Below are positions 8,296 to 17,342 of a stretch of DNA of 64,000 nt, piece after piece. A model generated the notes under the pieces. The model had not been told where the DNA came from. It worked only from the letters and a program-made list of their open reading frames with translations, and did no database searches. Source of the stretch: Nocardioides sp. zg-1308 (GTDB lineage: Bacteria > Actinomycetota > Actinomycetes > Propionibacteriales > Nocardioidaceae); contig NZ_JABJQY010000002.1 of assembly GCF_013155375.1 (NCBI RefSeq), forward strand, positions 1,984,001-2,048,000. The letters are read 5' to 3'. Numbering within the stretch: position 1 is the stretch's first letter; every line of letters begins with the position of its first letter. Made by a program: the position numbers and the translations under genes.

Positions 8296-8301
8296 TAGGA
8301 T
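8296..8301 (+). promoter_or_regulatory. -10 box for a leaderless truA transcript
   Basis: TAGGAT lies 6 bases before the GTG start at 8308, with no ribosome binding site between them. This fits transcription starting on the start codon. Confidence 0.5.
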
Positions 8302-8307
8302 CGCTGC

Positions 8308-9144
8308 GTGCGCCTGCGGATCGACTGTGCCTACGACGGCACCGACTTCTCCGGCTGGGCCGCCCAGCCGGGGCGGAGGACCGTGCAGGCGACCCTGGAG
8401 GCGGCCCTCGCCACCGCCCTGCGGCTGCCGGAGCTGCGGGTCACCGTGGCGGGGCGGACGGACGCAGGGGTGCACGCCCGCGGGCAGGTGACGCACGTCG
8501 ACGTGGACCGGGAGGTCGTCGAGGCGTCCGCCGGCCGGTCGACCGATCCGCCGCTGGAGGCCCTGGCCCGCCGGGTCGACGGGATCCTGCCGCCCGACCT
8601 GCGCGTACGCCGGGTGCGCGAGGCGCCGGTCGGGTTCGACGCCCGCTTCTCCGCGACCTGGCGCCGCTACGCCTACCGGATCGCCGACGACCGCGAGCTC
8701 GCCGACCCGCTCGTGCGCGGCCACGTGCTGGAGTGGGGGCGCCGGCTCGACGTCGCCGCGATGAACGAGGCGTCCGCCCCGCTCGTCGGGCTGCGCGACT
8801 TCGCCGCATTCTGCAAGCAGCGCGAGGGCGCCACCACCGTGCGGACCCTGCTCGAGCTGGGCTGGAGCCGCGACGCGTCGGGGCTGGTGGTCGGAGCGGT
8901 GCGTGCCGACGCCTTCTGCCACAACATGGTGCGGGCACTGGTCGGCAGCCTCGTCGCGGTCGGCGAGGGACGACAGCCGGCCACCTGGCCGGCCGAGGTG
9001 ATGGCCGGCCGTCGGCGCGACGCCGGCGTACGCGTGCTGCACGCCCACGGCCTCACGCTGGAGGAGGTCGGCTACCCCGACGACGACGAGCTGTCCGCGC
9101 AGGCCGACCGGGCCCGCGCCCGACGAGAGGCGATTGATGCCTGA
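8308..9144 (+). CDS. truA: tRNA pseudouridine(38-40) synthase
   Basis: 278 residues. It converts uridines 38-40 in the tRNA anticodon arm to pseudouridine. RLRIDCAYDGTDFSGWAAQPG opens the protein, the catalytic aspartate is D52 in AGRTDAGVHA, and FDARFSATWRRYAYRI and CHNMVRALVGSLVAVGEGR are the other family motifs. In many actinobacteria truA directly follows rplQ; here 3.3 kb of minus-strand genes intervene. The end overlaps the next gene by 8 bases. Confidence 0.96.
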   Translation: MRLRIDCAYDGTDFSGWAAQPGRRTVQATLEAALATALRLPELRVTVAGRTDAGVHARGQVTHVDVDREVVEASAGRSTDPPLEALARRVDGILPPDLRVRRVREAPVGFDARFSATWRRYAYRIADDRELADPLVRGHVLEWGRRLDVAAMNEASAPLVGLRDFAAFCKQREGATTVRTLLELGWSRDASGLVVGAVRADAFCHNMVRALVGSLVAVGEGRQPATWPAEVMAGRRRDAGVRVLHAHGLTLEEVGYPDDDELSAQADRARARREAIDA

Positions 9145-9733
9145 GCACTACTTCTCCGCCGACCCGAGCGTCCCGTTCGAGCGGGAGTCCTTCACCGCCG
9201 AGCTGTGGGGCCACGAGCTGACGTTCGACACCGGCTCGGGCGTGTTCAGCAGGGGCCACCTCGACCACGCGACCGCGGTGCTGTTCCGCGAGCTGGAGCC
9301 CCCGGTGCAGGGGCAGTTCCTCGACCTCGGGTGCGGCTACGGCGTGATCGGCCTGGCCATCGCCGCCGCGGTGCCCCTGTCGTCGGTCATCGGCGTCGAC
9401 GTCAACGAGCGGGCGCTGCTCCTGGCCAACGACAACGCCCGCGCGGCGGGGCTCGACCCCCGCTTCGTGGCCTGCCTGCCCGCGCAGGTGCCCGGCAACC
9501 AGGTGTTCGACGAGATCTGGTCGAACCCGCCGATCCGCATCGGCAAGGAGGCGCTGCACGAGCTGCTCCTCACCTGGCTGCCGCGCCTGGCGCCGGGTGG
9601 CCGGATGGTGATGGTGGTCGGCAAGAACCTCGGGGGCGACTCGCTCCAGCGCTGGCTCACCGAGCAGGGCTGGCCGACCGAGCGGCTGGCCAGCAGCAAG
9701 GGCTTCCGCGTGCTGGAGACGCGCCGCGGCTAG
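9137..9733 (+). CDS. RsmC-like class I SAM-dependent methyltransferase
   Basis: 198 residues. SAM-binding motif I is FLDLGCGYGVIGLAIA and motif IV is EIWSNPPIRIGK, the NPP type used for exocyclic amino groups of bases. This matches the catalytic half of small-subunit rRNA guanine N2-methyltransferases (RsmC/RlmG group), so a 16S rRNA target is likely but unproven. The ATG at 9137 lies inside truA (8-base overlap), implying coupling. Its TAG stop shares a CTAG tetramer with the convergent next gene. Confidence 0.85.
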   Translation: MPEHYFSADPSVPFERESFTAELWGHELTFDTGSGVFSRGHLDHATAVLFRELEPPVQGQFLDLGCGYGVIGLAIAAAVPLSSVIGVDVNERALLLANDNARAAGLDPRFVACLPAQVPGNQVFDEIWSNPPIRIGKEALHELLLTWLPRLAPGGRMVMVVGKNLGGDSLQRWLTEQGWPTERLASSKGFRVLETRRG

Positions 9734-10662
9734 GGCTTGCCGTCGAGGAACATCCGCAGCCGGGTGCGGGTGCTGCCGGGGTCCTGCGGCAGCGCGCCGT
9801 TGATCGCGCGGCACACCCAACCCAGCCTCGTCCCGATCCGGGCGGCCTCATGCAGGTCGGCGGGAGCCAGGTCGTACGCCGCCTCGTAGGGGCGCAGGTA
9901 GGCGTCGAGGTGCGGCCCGAGGTCCTCGGAGTCCTCCTCGTCGTCCACGCCCCAGGCGATGACGCCCTCGAGCGTGACGGCGAGGGTGAAGAGCGGGTGC
10001 GAGACGCACGCGTCGCCCCAGTCGAGCAGCAGGTGCGTGCCGGTGCCGAGGAAGACCTGCCCGTCGTGCAGGTCGTCGTGCTGCACGGTCTCGCGGATGC
10101 CGAAGGCGGCGAGGCGGTCGCAGAGGTCCTCGATCGCGTCGGGGCCCGGCAGCCGGGGGTCGGTGTCGTCGACGGCCGCGAGCAGGTCGGCGTACGCCCC
10201 CGGCAGCGTGGGGAGGCGACGGTCCGGCAGGCCGAGGTCGAGCAGCGCGTCGACGTCGCCCTCGCAGGCGATCTGGATGCGCGCACAGGCCTCGAGCACG
10301 TCGTGCCAGCGCTCGAGGCTGCGCTCCTCGGGGATGACGTCGCGCAGCCGCGTCCCGGCGTCGGCGAGGAGCATCCACCCGGAGGCGGGGTCGTACGCGA
10401 GCGGCGCCGGCACACGACCGTGCGAGCGGGAGGCGACCAGGTCGAGGACCGCGGCCTCGTGGACCATGGCCTCGTCGTTGGCCTTGAACCACACCACGTC
10501 GTCGCCGGTCGGGACGCGCATCGCGGTCGACCACCCGGTGACGTGCGGCTGCGAGACCTCCCCGGTGCGGGACCGGCCCAGCTCGCGCAGCCTCGCGTCG
10601 ATCCAGGTGTGCGCGGCGGCGAGGAAGGCGGGGTCCCGCCAGCGCTGCTCGAGGGCGTCCAT
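9730..10662 (-). CDS. APH-family phosphotransferase
   Basis: 310 residues with the aminoglycoside-phosphotransferase/choline-kinase-like fold. The catalytic loop is VQHDDLHDGQVF (a variant of HGDLHPGN) and the metal-binding motif is LLDWGDACVSHP. The N-lobe retains DDVVWFKANDE with the ATP-binding lysine. The substrate cannot be read from sequence; such proteins in actinobacteria phosphorylate small alcohols or antibiotics. It stands alone on the minus strand, convergent with the methyltransferase. Confidence 0.8.
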   Translation of the reverse strand: MDALEQRWRDPAFLAAAHTWIDARLRELGRSRTGEVSQPHVTGWSTAMRVPTGDDVVWFKANDEAMVHEAAVLDLVASRSHGRVPAPLAYDPASGWMLLADAGTRLRDVIPEERSLERWHDVLEACARIQIACEGDVDALLDLGLPDRRLPTLPGAYADLLAAVDDTDPRLPGPDAIEDLCDRLAAFGIRETVQHDDLHDGQVFLGTGTHLLLDWGDACVSHPLFTLAVTLEGVIAWGVDDEEDSEDLGPHLDAYLRPYEAAYDLAPADLHEAARIGTRLGWVCRAINGALPQDPGSTRTRLRMFLDGKP

Positions 10663-10704
10663 GCCGCATCCAACCGCGCGGGCGGAGCGCCGGACAACGG
10701 GATT

Positions 10705-11460
10705 TCAGGCGGGCCGGGTCGCGACGAGGACGCCGATCTTGTCGATGCGGTGCTCGGGGTTGTCGAACCGGTCGGACCAGTAGTTGCCGTTGGCGTGGTC
10801 CTCGAGGGTGGCGCAGGTCGACACGGTGATCATCGGCCGGCTGGCGGCCTGCCCCGGCCGACCGGGGACCGGTGCCCGCTGCGCGCGCAGCGACGCCGGC
10901 TCACGGAACGACGTCCAGCGGGTGCGCCGGACCTCGTAGACGTGGACCGTGTCGCCGGTGCGGACCAGGATCCGGTCACCGGGGCGCAGCGAGGGGGACT
11001 GGCGCAGGGGAGCGGTCCCGGTGAGCCGGTGGCCGGTGACGATGAAGTTGCCGACCTCGCCGGGTCCCGTGCCGCCGCGCGGCCCGCGCGGCGAGGCCAT
11101 CTCGCCCGCGTTCTGCAGCGCGGTGCCGGGCGCGTCGTCGGGGGAGCCCCGGTAGCGGACGACCGGGAAGTCGCGCAGACCGATGGCCGGGATGGTGACG
11201 AAGGAGCGCCGTGGCTCGGGACGCTCGGGCTCGGGATCGGCGGTCGGGCTCGTGCTGGGACCGGCGGTGGGGGTGCTGGCGGGAGCCGGGGCCTCCGGGG
11301 ACGCCGGGGCAGCCGGGGGTGCGCTCGTCGTACGCCGCTCGGCGGGCGACGGCGACGACTCGCGGGTCACGTCCGCCGCGCAGGACGTCGCGGCCGCGGC
11401 CACGACCACTGCCACGACCGCGGCGAGGAGGACGCCGAACCTGCCTGCCACCCGCTCCAC
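10705..11460 (-). CDS. Class E/F-like sortase with lipobox-like N-terminus
   Basis: 251 residues. A hydrophobic N-terminal segment (about 8-25) ends in AAATSC (C27), a possible lipobox. A Pro/Ala/Ser/Thr linker runs to about residue 80, then the sortase domain carries catalytic H144 (VTGHRLTG), C216 (TVSTCAT) and an arginine near 238 (HRIDKIG). Sortases join surface proteins to cell wall through LPXTG-like signals. No such substrate is encoded nearby. The GTG start at 11460 is the only one that gives the signal segment. Confidence 0.82.
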   Translation of the reverse strand: MERVAGRFGVLLAAVVAVVVAAAATSCAADVTRESSPSPAERRTTSAPPAAPASPEAPAPASTPTAGPSTSPTADPEPERPEPRRSFVTIPAIGLRDFPVVRYRGSPDDAPGTALQNAGEMASPRGPRGGTGPGEVGNFIVTGHRLTGTAPLRQSPSLRPGDRILVRTGDTVHVYEVRRTRWTSFREPASLRAQRAPVPGRPGQAASRPMITVSTCATLEDHANGNYWSDRFDNPEHRIDKIGVLVATRPA

Positions 11461-11499
11461 GGTACGGAGCGGGTGGGCAGCGCGCGCGCGGGTGGCCGG

Positions 11500-12744
11500 T
11501 CAGCCGAGGTGCACGGGCAGCCGCTCGACGCCGTGGACCACGGCGAGCTCGGTGAAGGCGAGGTCGGCGGGGTCGCAGGCCAGCGCGAGGTCGGGGAACC
11601 GCCGCGCGAGCGCGACCAGCGCCGTCCGCAGCTCCATCCGGGCGAGCTCGGCGCCGACGCAGCGGTGCAGGCCGTGCCCGAAGGCGAGGGTGCCCGCGGC
11701 GGCGGTCGTCGGGTCGAAGCGGGCGGGGTCGACGTGGCGGGCCGGGTCGCGCCCCGCGCCGGTGAGGGAGACGACGACGATGTCGCCCTCGCGCACCGTG
11801 CGGTCCCCGACGCGCAGCTCGCGGCGGGCCACGCGGGGGAAGGCGACCTGCACCGGGCACACGAAGCGCAGCAGCTCCTCGACGACGAGGTCGACCTCGC
11901 GCGGGTCGCCGCGGCGGAGCACCTGCCACGACTCGGGGTGCTGCAGCAGCACCCACGTGCCGAGGGAGAGCATGCTGGCGCTGGTCTCGTAGCCGCCCAG
12001 GAAGACGCCGTCGGCGAGGCCGCCGAGCTCCACGTCGTCGAAGTCCGCCCCGTGGTCGGCGACCATCCGCGACATGATCCCGTCGGGGAGGTAGGGGTCG
12101 CGGCGCTCGGTGGCGACGAGGTCGATGAGGAACTGCCGGGTCCCGGCGGCGGTGTCGAAGATGCCGGCGCCGGCGTCGCGGAGGTCGAAGCGTGCCGCGC
12201 CCCGGCGTCGGAAGGCCTGCCGGTCGACGTCGGGCATGCCGAGCAGGTCGCAGATCACGCCGAAGGGCACCTGGAAGCCGAAGCGCTCGACCAGGTCGAC
12301 CTCGGGGCCGTGGGCGGCCATGTCGTCGAGCGCGGCGCCGACCACCCGGTCGATGTCGTCCTGCAGCTCGGCCAGCCGCCGACGGGTGAAGTAGGGGGTG
12401 AGGACCTGGCGCAGCCGACCGTGGTCGGGCTGGTCGGTCATCCCGAGACCGCCGATCCGCTCGGCGGGTGCGCGGTCCTGCCGGCCGATGAGGGCACGCA
12501 CGTCGTTGGCGAAGGCGTCGGAGTCCGCGAGCACGGACCGGGCGACGTCGTAGCCGGTGACGAGCCAGACGCGGGTGCCGAGCAGCCGCGCGAGCTGGAC
12601 CACGTCGCCCTCGCGCCGGCTCTCCTCCAGCCGCGGCACCGGATCCACGCCGTCGCGCTGCAGCGGGTAGCGGATGCTCGCCGGCACCCGGCGGGCCGAC
12701 GACACGGCCACCCGGAGGGCCGCACGGCGCAGGGAGACTGGCAT
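11500..12744 (-). CDS. Cytochrome P450
   Basis: 414 residues, normal for a soluble bacterial P450. I-helix: GVFLGGYETSASM. ExxR: EELLRF. Haem loop: FGHGLHRCVGAELARMEL with the haem-ligand cysteine C362. No ferredoxin or reductase gene adjoins, so redox partners must come from elsewhere. The ATG at 12744 is chosen over an upstream start that adds 12 residues. Its substrate is unknown. It is divergent from the aldo/keto reductase with a 98-base gap that holds no gene. Confidence 0.92.
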   Translation of the reverse strand: MPVSLRRAALRVAVSSARRVPASIRYPLQRDGVDPVPRLEESRREGDVVQLARLLGTRVWLVTGYDVARSVLADSDAFANDVRALIGRQDRAPAERIGGLGMTDQPDHGRLRQVLTPYFTRRRLAELQDDIDRVVGAALDDMAAHGPEVDLVERFGFQVPFGVICDLLGMPDVDRQAFRRRGAARFDLRDAGAGIFDTAAGTRQFLIDLVATERRDPYLPDGIMSRMVADHGADFDDVELGGLADGVFLGGYETSASMLSLGTWVLLQHPESWQVLRRGDPREVDLVVEELLRFVCPVQVAFPRVARRELRVGDRTVREGDIVVVSLTGAGRDPARHVDPARFDPTTAAAGTLAFGHGLHRCVGAELARMELRTALVALARRFPDLALACDPADLAFTELAVVHGVERLPVHLG

Positions 12745-12842
12745 GGGGCAAGTCAACCGTGTCGCGGCGCCTCGTGCCATCAGGCATGACCCCGAGTCGC
12801 GCTCGGGGAGACCCCCGACCCCGGACCCGGCAGGATGGGGCC

Positions 12843-13877
12843 ATGGCCTACGAAGCAGCGGAGAACAGGTACGACGACGCCACGGGCATGCACTACCGCG
12901 CCTCCGGGAGGAGCGGCCTCAAGCTGCCGGCCATCTCGCTGGGGCTGTGGCAGAACTTCGGCACGGACCGGTCCGAGGAGACGCAGCGGGCGATCCTGCG
13001 GCGCGCCTTCGACCGCGGGGTGACCCACTTCGACCTGGCCAACAACTACGGACCGCCCTACGGCCGCGCCGAGGAGAACTTCGGCCGCTACCTCAAGGAC
13101 GACTTCAAGCCCTACCGCGACGAGCTGGTCATCTCGACGAAGGCCGGCTGGGACATGTGGCCCGGCCCCTACGGCCAGGGCGGCGGGTCGCGGAAGTACG
13201 TCCTCGCCTCTCTCGACCAGTCGCTCGAGAGGCTCGGCCTCGACTACGTCGACATCTTCTACAGCCACCGCTTCGACCCGGAGACGCCCGTCGAGGAGAC
13301 GATGATGGCGCTCGACGCCGCGGTCCGGTCGGGGCGGGCGCTCTACGTCGGCATCTCCTCCTACTCCGCGGTGCGCACGCGCGAGGCGGCCGCCATCGCC
13401 CGCGACCTCGGCACGCCGCTGCTGATCCACCAGCCGTCCTACTCGCTGCTCAACCGGTGGATCGAGGGTGGCCTGCTCGACGAGCTCGAGCAGCAGGGCA
13501 TGGGCTGCATCGTGTTCAGCGCGCTGGCGCAGGGCCTGCTCACCGACCGCTACCTCGACGGCGTCCCCGAGGACTCGCGCGCCGCGCGCGCCGACTCGAC
13601 CATGACCGGTCTGGACGACGACGTGCTCGAGCGGGTGCGCGCGCTCGACGGCATCGCCCGGAGCCGCGGCCAGGAGCTCGCCCAGCTCGCGCTGCAGTGG
13701 GTGCTGCGCGACGAGCGCGTCACCAGCGCGGTGATCGGCGCCTCCAGCGTGGAGCAGCTCGACACCAACCTCAACGCGCTCTCCGGGCCGCCGCTCACCG
13801 GCGTGGACCGCGCCGAGATCGACCGCTACGCCGTCGAGTCGGGGATCAACCTCTGGGCGAAGCAGACGGAGCAGTGA
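12843..13877 (+). CDS. Aldo/keto reductase, L-glyceraldehyde-3-phosphate reductase-like
   Basis: 344 residues of the AKR TIM barrel. The tetrad motifs are FDLANNYGPPYGRAEENFG (Asp, Tyr), VISTKAGWDMWPG (Lys) and IFYSHRFDPETPVEET (His). The strong match to the YghZ/GprA subgroup (KYVLASLDQSLERLGLDYVD) suggests NADPH-dependent reduction of L-glyceraldehyde 3-phosphate or methylglyoxal-like aldehydes. CAGGAT lies 6 bases before the ATG. The stop overlaps the next gene (GTGA), so the two probably act together. Confidence 0.88.
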   Translation: MAYEAAENRYDDATGMHYRASGRSGLKLPAISLGLWQNFGTDRSEETQRAILRRAFDRGVTHFDLANNYGPPYGRAEENFGRYLKDDFKPYRDELVISTKAGWDMWPGPYGQGGGSRKYVLASLDQSLERLGLDYVDIFYSHRFDPETPVEETMMALDAAVRSGRALYVGISSYSAVRTREAAAIARDLGTPLLIHQPSYSLLNRWIEGGLLDELEQQGMGCIVFSALAQGLLTDRYLDGVPEDSRAARADSTMTGLDDDVLERVRALDGIARSRGQELAQLALQWVLRDERVTSAVIGASSVEQLDTNLNALSGPPLTGVDRAEIDRYAVESGINLWAKQTEQ

Positions 13878-15253
13878 GCGCGAGCGCTCCCACCCGGGTG
13901 CTCGTGCTGGGTGCCGACGCGGCCGGCATGTCGGCGGCCCACCAGGCGCTGCGCACTGCGCGCAGGACGGGGCGCGAGCTCGCCGTCACCGTGCTCGACA
14001 AGGGCACCCACACGTCCTACAGCGCCTGCGGGATCCCCTACTGGATGGCCGGGGACGTCGGCAGCGGCGACGACCTGGTGGCCCGCACCGCGGACGAGCA
14101 CCGTGAGGCGGGGATCGACCTGCGCCTCGGCGTCGAGGTGGTCGCCGCCGACCTGGCCGCACGGACGGTCACCACCGCCGACGGCGAGCGGGTGGCCTAC
14201 GACGAGCTCGTCGTCGCCACGGGGGCCCCGGCCTCCGTGCCCGACTGGGCGCTCGGACCCGACGGCGCGTGCTGGGACGGCATCGGCGTCGTCAAGACGC
14301 TGGACGACGGGGCGGCGTGGCGGGAGCGGTTCGCCGCTGCCGGCGACGGCGCGCACGTCGTCGTGGTCGGTGCCGGCTACGTCGGCGTGGAGGTCGCCGA
14401 GGCGGCCATGCGGCACGGCTTCGGCGTCACCGTCCTCACCCGCGGCCGCGGCATGTCGATGCTCGAGGACGAGCTGGCCGAGCGCGTGGACCTGGCCCTG
14501 TGCGAGGCGGGCGCGGAGGTGGTGCTCGGCGTCGAGGTGACCGGTGTCGACGTCGTCGACGGCCGGGTGACCGGGGTGCAGTGGGAGGGCGGCAGCCGGG
14601 AGGCCGACCTGGTGGTGGTGGCGATCGGCGTGCGCCCCGCGACGGGCTTCCTCGCGGGCAGCGGCGTCGAGATGGCCGACAACGGCGCGCTGCGACCCGA
14701 CCCCCACGGTCGGGTGGCCGAGCACCTCTGGGCGGCGGGCGACTGCTGCGAGGTGCGCCGCCGCATCGACGACACGTGGGTGTTCCGCCCGCTCGGGACC
14801 CATGCCGCCAAGCACGGCCGGGCGCTCGGCGACAGCCTCGCCGGGGGCACCCTCTCCTTCGACGGCATGGTCGACTCCTCCATCACCCGCTTCGCCCTCG
14901 GCGAGGTCTACCTCGAGATCGCCCGGACCGGGCTGTCACGACGCGACGCCGAGGCGGCCGGGCTCGACCCGGTGGCGCTGCTCACCGAGGGCACGACCGC
15001 GAGCGGCTACATGCCCGAGGCCGAGCCGATCGCCATCTGGGTGATGGCCGACCGGTCGTCGCGACGGCTGCTCGGCGTGCAGGTCGTCGGGGGCCACGGC
15101 GCCGGCAAGCGGGTCGACGCGGCGGCCGCCGTGCTCTGGGCCGGTGGCACCGTGGACGACCTGGCCTGGATGGACCTGGCCTACGCACCCCCCTTCGCGA
15201 CGGCCTGGGAGGTCCTGCAGATCGCGGCGCGCCGGGTCGCCGAGCGGCTCTGA
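13874..15253 (+). CDS. FAD-dependent CoA-disulfide-reductase-like oxidoreductase
   Basis: 459 residues with two Rossmann folds: FAD site VLVLGADAAGMSAA (about 9-22) and NAD(P)H site VVVVGAGYVGVEVAEAA. The redox-active single cysteine is C52 in SYSACGIPYW, as in CoA-disulfide reductases, NADH oxidases and peroxidases. The C-terminal dimerisation domain is complete. LWAAGDCCE is the second FAD motif. It probably handles low-molecular-weight thiol disulfides or O2/peroxide. It is coupled to the aldo/keto reductase by a GTGA overlap. Confidence 0.85.
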   Translation: MSASAPTRVLVLGADAAGMSAAHQALRTARRTGRELAVTVLDKGTHTSYSACGIPYWMAGDVGSGDDLVARTADEHREAGIDLRLGVEVVAADLAARTVTTADGERVAYDELVVATGAPASVPDWALGPDGACWDGIGVVKTLDDGAAWRERFAAAGDGAHVVVVGAGYVGVEVAEAAMRHGFGVTVLTRGRGMSMLEDELAERVDLALCEAGAEVVLGVEVTGVDVVDGRVTGVQWEGGSREADLVVVAIGVRPATGFLAGSGVEMADNGALRPDPHGRVAEHLWAAGDCCEVRRRIDDTWVFRPLGTHAAKHGRALGDSLAGGTLSFDGMVDSSITRFALGEVYLEIARTGLSRRDAEAAGLDPVALLTEGTTASGYMPEAEPIAIWVMADRSSRRLLGVQVVGGHGAGKRVDAAAAVLWAGGTVDDLAWMDLAYAPPFATAWEVLQIAARRVAERL

Positions 15254-15296
15254 GATCGAGGGGCGCCGCGGCGCCCGGCTCGGCGAGGATGGCGCC

Positions 15297-16031
15297 ATGC
15301 ACCTCGAGATCGTCACCCTCGCCGCGCGCCCGGACCTCAGGGACACCTTCTGGGACATGGAGACGTCGTGGCCGGAGCTCATGAAGCACGACCCGATCGG
15401 CAACGCCTACTACGACGCCCTCGACGCGTTCGACGAGTTCGTGCTGGTCTGCCTCGACGAGACGGGCCGGCAGGTCGCGAAGGCGCACTCGGTGCCCTTC
15501 CGGCTCGGTGACGGCGAGCTCCCGGACGCCGGCTGGGACGGCGCCATCCAGGACGCGTTGCTGACCCGGCTCCGCGGGGAGGAGCCGGACGTCGTGTCGG
15601 CCGTCGAGATCGCCGTCGAGCCGGCCCTCCAGGGCGCGGGCCTCTCCGGGCGCATCGTCGCCGCGCTGCGCGACAACGCTGGCCGGCTGGGCTTCCGCGA
15701 GCTGGTGGCGCCGGTGCGACCCAACGGCAAGACCGACGTTCGCGAGCCGATGGCGGCGTACGCCGCCCGCACCCGCGACGACGGGCTGCCGGTCGACCCC
15801 TGGCTGCGCGTCCACGTGCGCGCGGGCGGTCGCATCGACCGCGTGGCGCCCCGCTCGATGGTCATCCCGGGCACGGTCGCGGAGTGGCGCGCGTGGACCG
15901 GCCTGCCCTTCGACCGGACGGGGCCGGTGGAGGTGCCGGGCGCGCTGGCGCCGGTGCTGTGCGACGCCGAGCACGGCACGGCGACGTACGTCGAGCCGAA
16001 CGTCTGGGTCCGGCACCCGACCGGCGCCTGA
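15297..16031 (+). CDS. GNAT-fold N-acetyltransferase-like protein
   Basis: 244 residues. The central AVEIAVEPALQGAGLSGRIVAALRDNA resembles GNAT motif A (V-x-P-x-x-Q-G-x-G). FRELVAPVRPNGK and the flanking regions match a group of actinobacterial proteins without known substrate. GAGGAT lies 6 bases before the ATG at 15297 with no ribosome binding site. It sits 43 bases after the flavoprotein gene, but the likely own promoter argues for separate expression. Function is not assigned. Confidence 0.6.
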   Translation: MHLEIVTLAARPDLRDTFWDMETSWPELMKHDPIGNAYYDALDAFDEFVLVCLDETGRQVAKAHSVPFRLGDGELPDAGWDGAIQDALLTRLRGEEPDVVSAVEIAVEPALQGAGLSGRIVAALRDNAGRLGFRELVAPVRPNGKTDVREPMAAYAARTRDDGLPVDPWLRVHVRAGGRIDRVAPRSMVIPGTVAEWRAWTGLPFDRTGPVEVPGALAPVLCDAEHGTATYVEPNVWVRHPTGA

Positions 16032-16163
16032 CCTGCCTCCGGGAAAGGACGCACCCCCTCCCTAGGGGGTCTCGCCACCCCGCCGGGCCCGACCTACGTT
16101 GGGTCGACCACCCGTTCCGCCCGGCCGCTCCCGGCGACCGGGAACATCTCGAGGAGACCCCCT

Positions 16164-17267
16164 GTGAAGAGAACCCTCCAGTGGTCCGCGGCGCTCGCCG
16201 CCGGGACCCTCCTGCCGCTCGGCATGGTCGCGACCACCGCCACCGCTGCCCCCGCGCCGAGCAGCGCCGCACACTCCCAGCACCGCCTCGTCGACCTCCC
16301 GGCGAAGGACGCCCTCGAGCAGGCCGTCGCGCCCAGCGAGTGCGCACCGACGCTCCTCGACGGCTACATCGACCAGCTCTTCGCCGAGATGTCGGACGCA
16401 CAGTTCGCCTTCCTCGTCGCCCACCAGGACGTCCTGCTGTCGGTGCCGACCTACGACGCCCTGTTCTTCGGCACCGCCGGCGACCCGGACTACGCGCTCG
16501 ACTCCCACGCCGCGCAGCTGCGCAACACCTACCGCGACCTGCAGCGGTTCTGGGACATCGAGTCCGACGACATCCAGCTGATGGCGATGCACAGCGACTC
16601 GTTGCTCGACCCCGTCCGCATCGCGCGGACCCTCGAGGCGATGGTCGACGCCGGCGAGCTGCCGCCGATGACCGATGCGGCGATCGCTCAGGAGGCCCAG
16701 ACCGTCGCCACCTTCATGCAGGCGCAGGACGAGGCGTTCCAGGACAACCCGCTCTGGACGCTCAACGCGTACGCCTTCTCCGCCGAGGGCGAGACCGACC
16801 CGGTCATCGCCGCCCTGCCCGACAAGCTGGTCTTCGGCGACGGCATCCTCGAGGCGTACGACGCCATCGGCCTCGGCGACGTGGGGCCGCGCGTGATCAT
16901 GGCCCACGAGTTCGCCCACCACGTGCAGTTCGAGCTCGGCACGTTCGACACCGGCCCGACCGACCCCGCCGAGGCGACGCGTCGCACCGAGCTGATGGCC
17001 GACGCCATGGCGTCCTACTACGCCACCCACAAGAAGGGGCTGGCGCTCAACAGCAAGCGGGTCACCGACGCGCTGCTCAGCTTCTACAGCGTCGGCGACT
17101 GCTCCTTCGCCAGCCCGGGCCACCACGGCACCCCGCTGCAGCGTGAGCGCGCCGCGGACTGGGGCGCCGACCTGGCGGCCGCTGCGAAGCCGAGGAGCCT
17201 CGTGCTCTCCGCGGAGCGCGTCATCGAGCTCTTCGAGGAGGACCTCGCGGAGATCATCGCCGGCTGA
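16164..17267 (+). CDS. Secreted HExxH metallopeptidase-like protein
   Basis: 367 residues. A Sec signal peptide (basic start, hydrophobic core to about 22, cleavage near ATAAP around 30) precedes a mostly helical domain. The zinc motif is MAHEFAHHVQ (H248, E249, H252), with E276 in TELMADAMASYY as likely third ligand. This gluzincin-like arrangement suggests a secreted or cell-wall zinc peptidase. Family assignment beyond that is not possible. The GTG start follows a GAGGAG box. A bidirectional hairpin ends the gene. Confidence 0.7.
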   Translation: MKRTLQWSAALAAGTLLPLGMVATTATAAPAPSSAAHSQHRLVDLPAKDALEQAVAPSECAPTLLDGYIDQLFAEMSDAQFAFLVAHQDVLLSVPTYDALFFGTAGDPDYALDSHAAQLRNTYRDLQRFWDIESDDIQLMAMHSDSLLDPVRIARTLEAMVDAGELPPMTDAAIAQEAQTVATFMQAQDEAFQDNPLWTLNAYAFSAEGETDPVIAALPDKLVFGDGILEAYDAIGLGDVGPRVIMAHEFAHHVQFELGTFDTGPTDPAEATRRTELMADAMASYYATHKKGLALNSKRVTDALLSFYSVGDCSFASPGHHGTPLQRERAADWGADLAAAAKPRSLVLSAERVIELFEEDLAEIIAG

Positions 17268-17310
17268 TCCGCAGCACCACCCGCAGCACCGTCGCCGAAC
17301 ACCCACCGCG

Positions 17311-17340
17311 CTGCCCCCGACCGTCACCGGTCGGGGGCAG
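17311..17340. terminator. Bidirectional terminator
   Basis: CTGCCCCCGACCG (17311-17323) and CGGTCGGGGGCAG (17328-17340) form a perfect 13-bp stem with a TCAC loop. It lies between the convergent metallopeptidase and Nramp-related genes and abuts the latter's stop codon, so it can serve both strands. Confidence 0.85.
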
Positions 17341-17342
17341 TG

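Noticed and set aside
9205..12789. A 1,194-codon open frame on the plus strand
   Set aside because: It runs through the methyltransferase in another frame and antisense to the APH-family, sortase and P450 genes. Its product is low-complexity Arg/Gly/Ala/Val, as expected of a GC-rich shadow frame.
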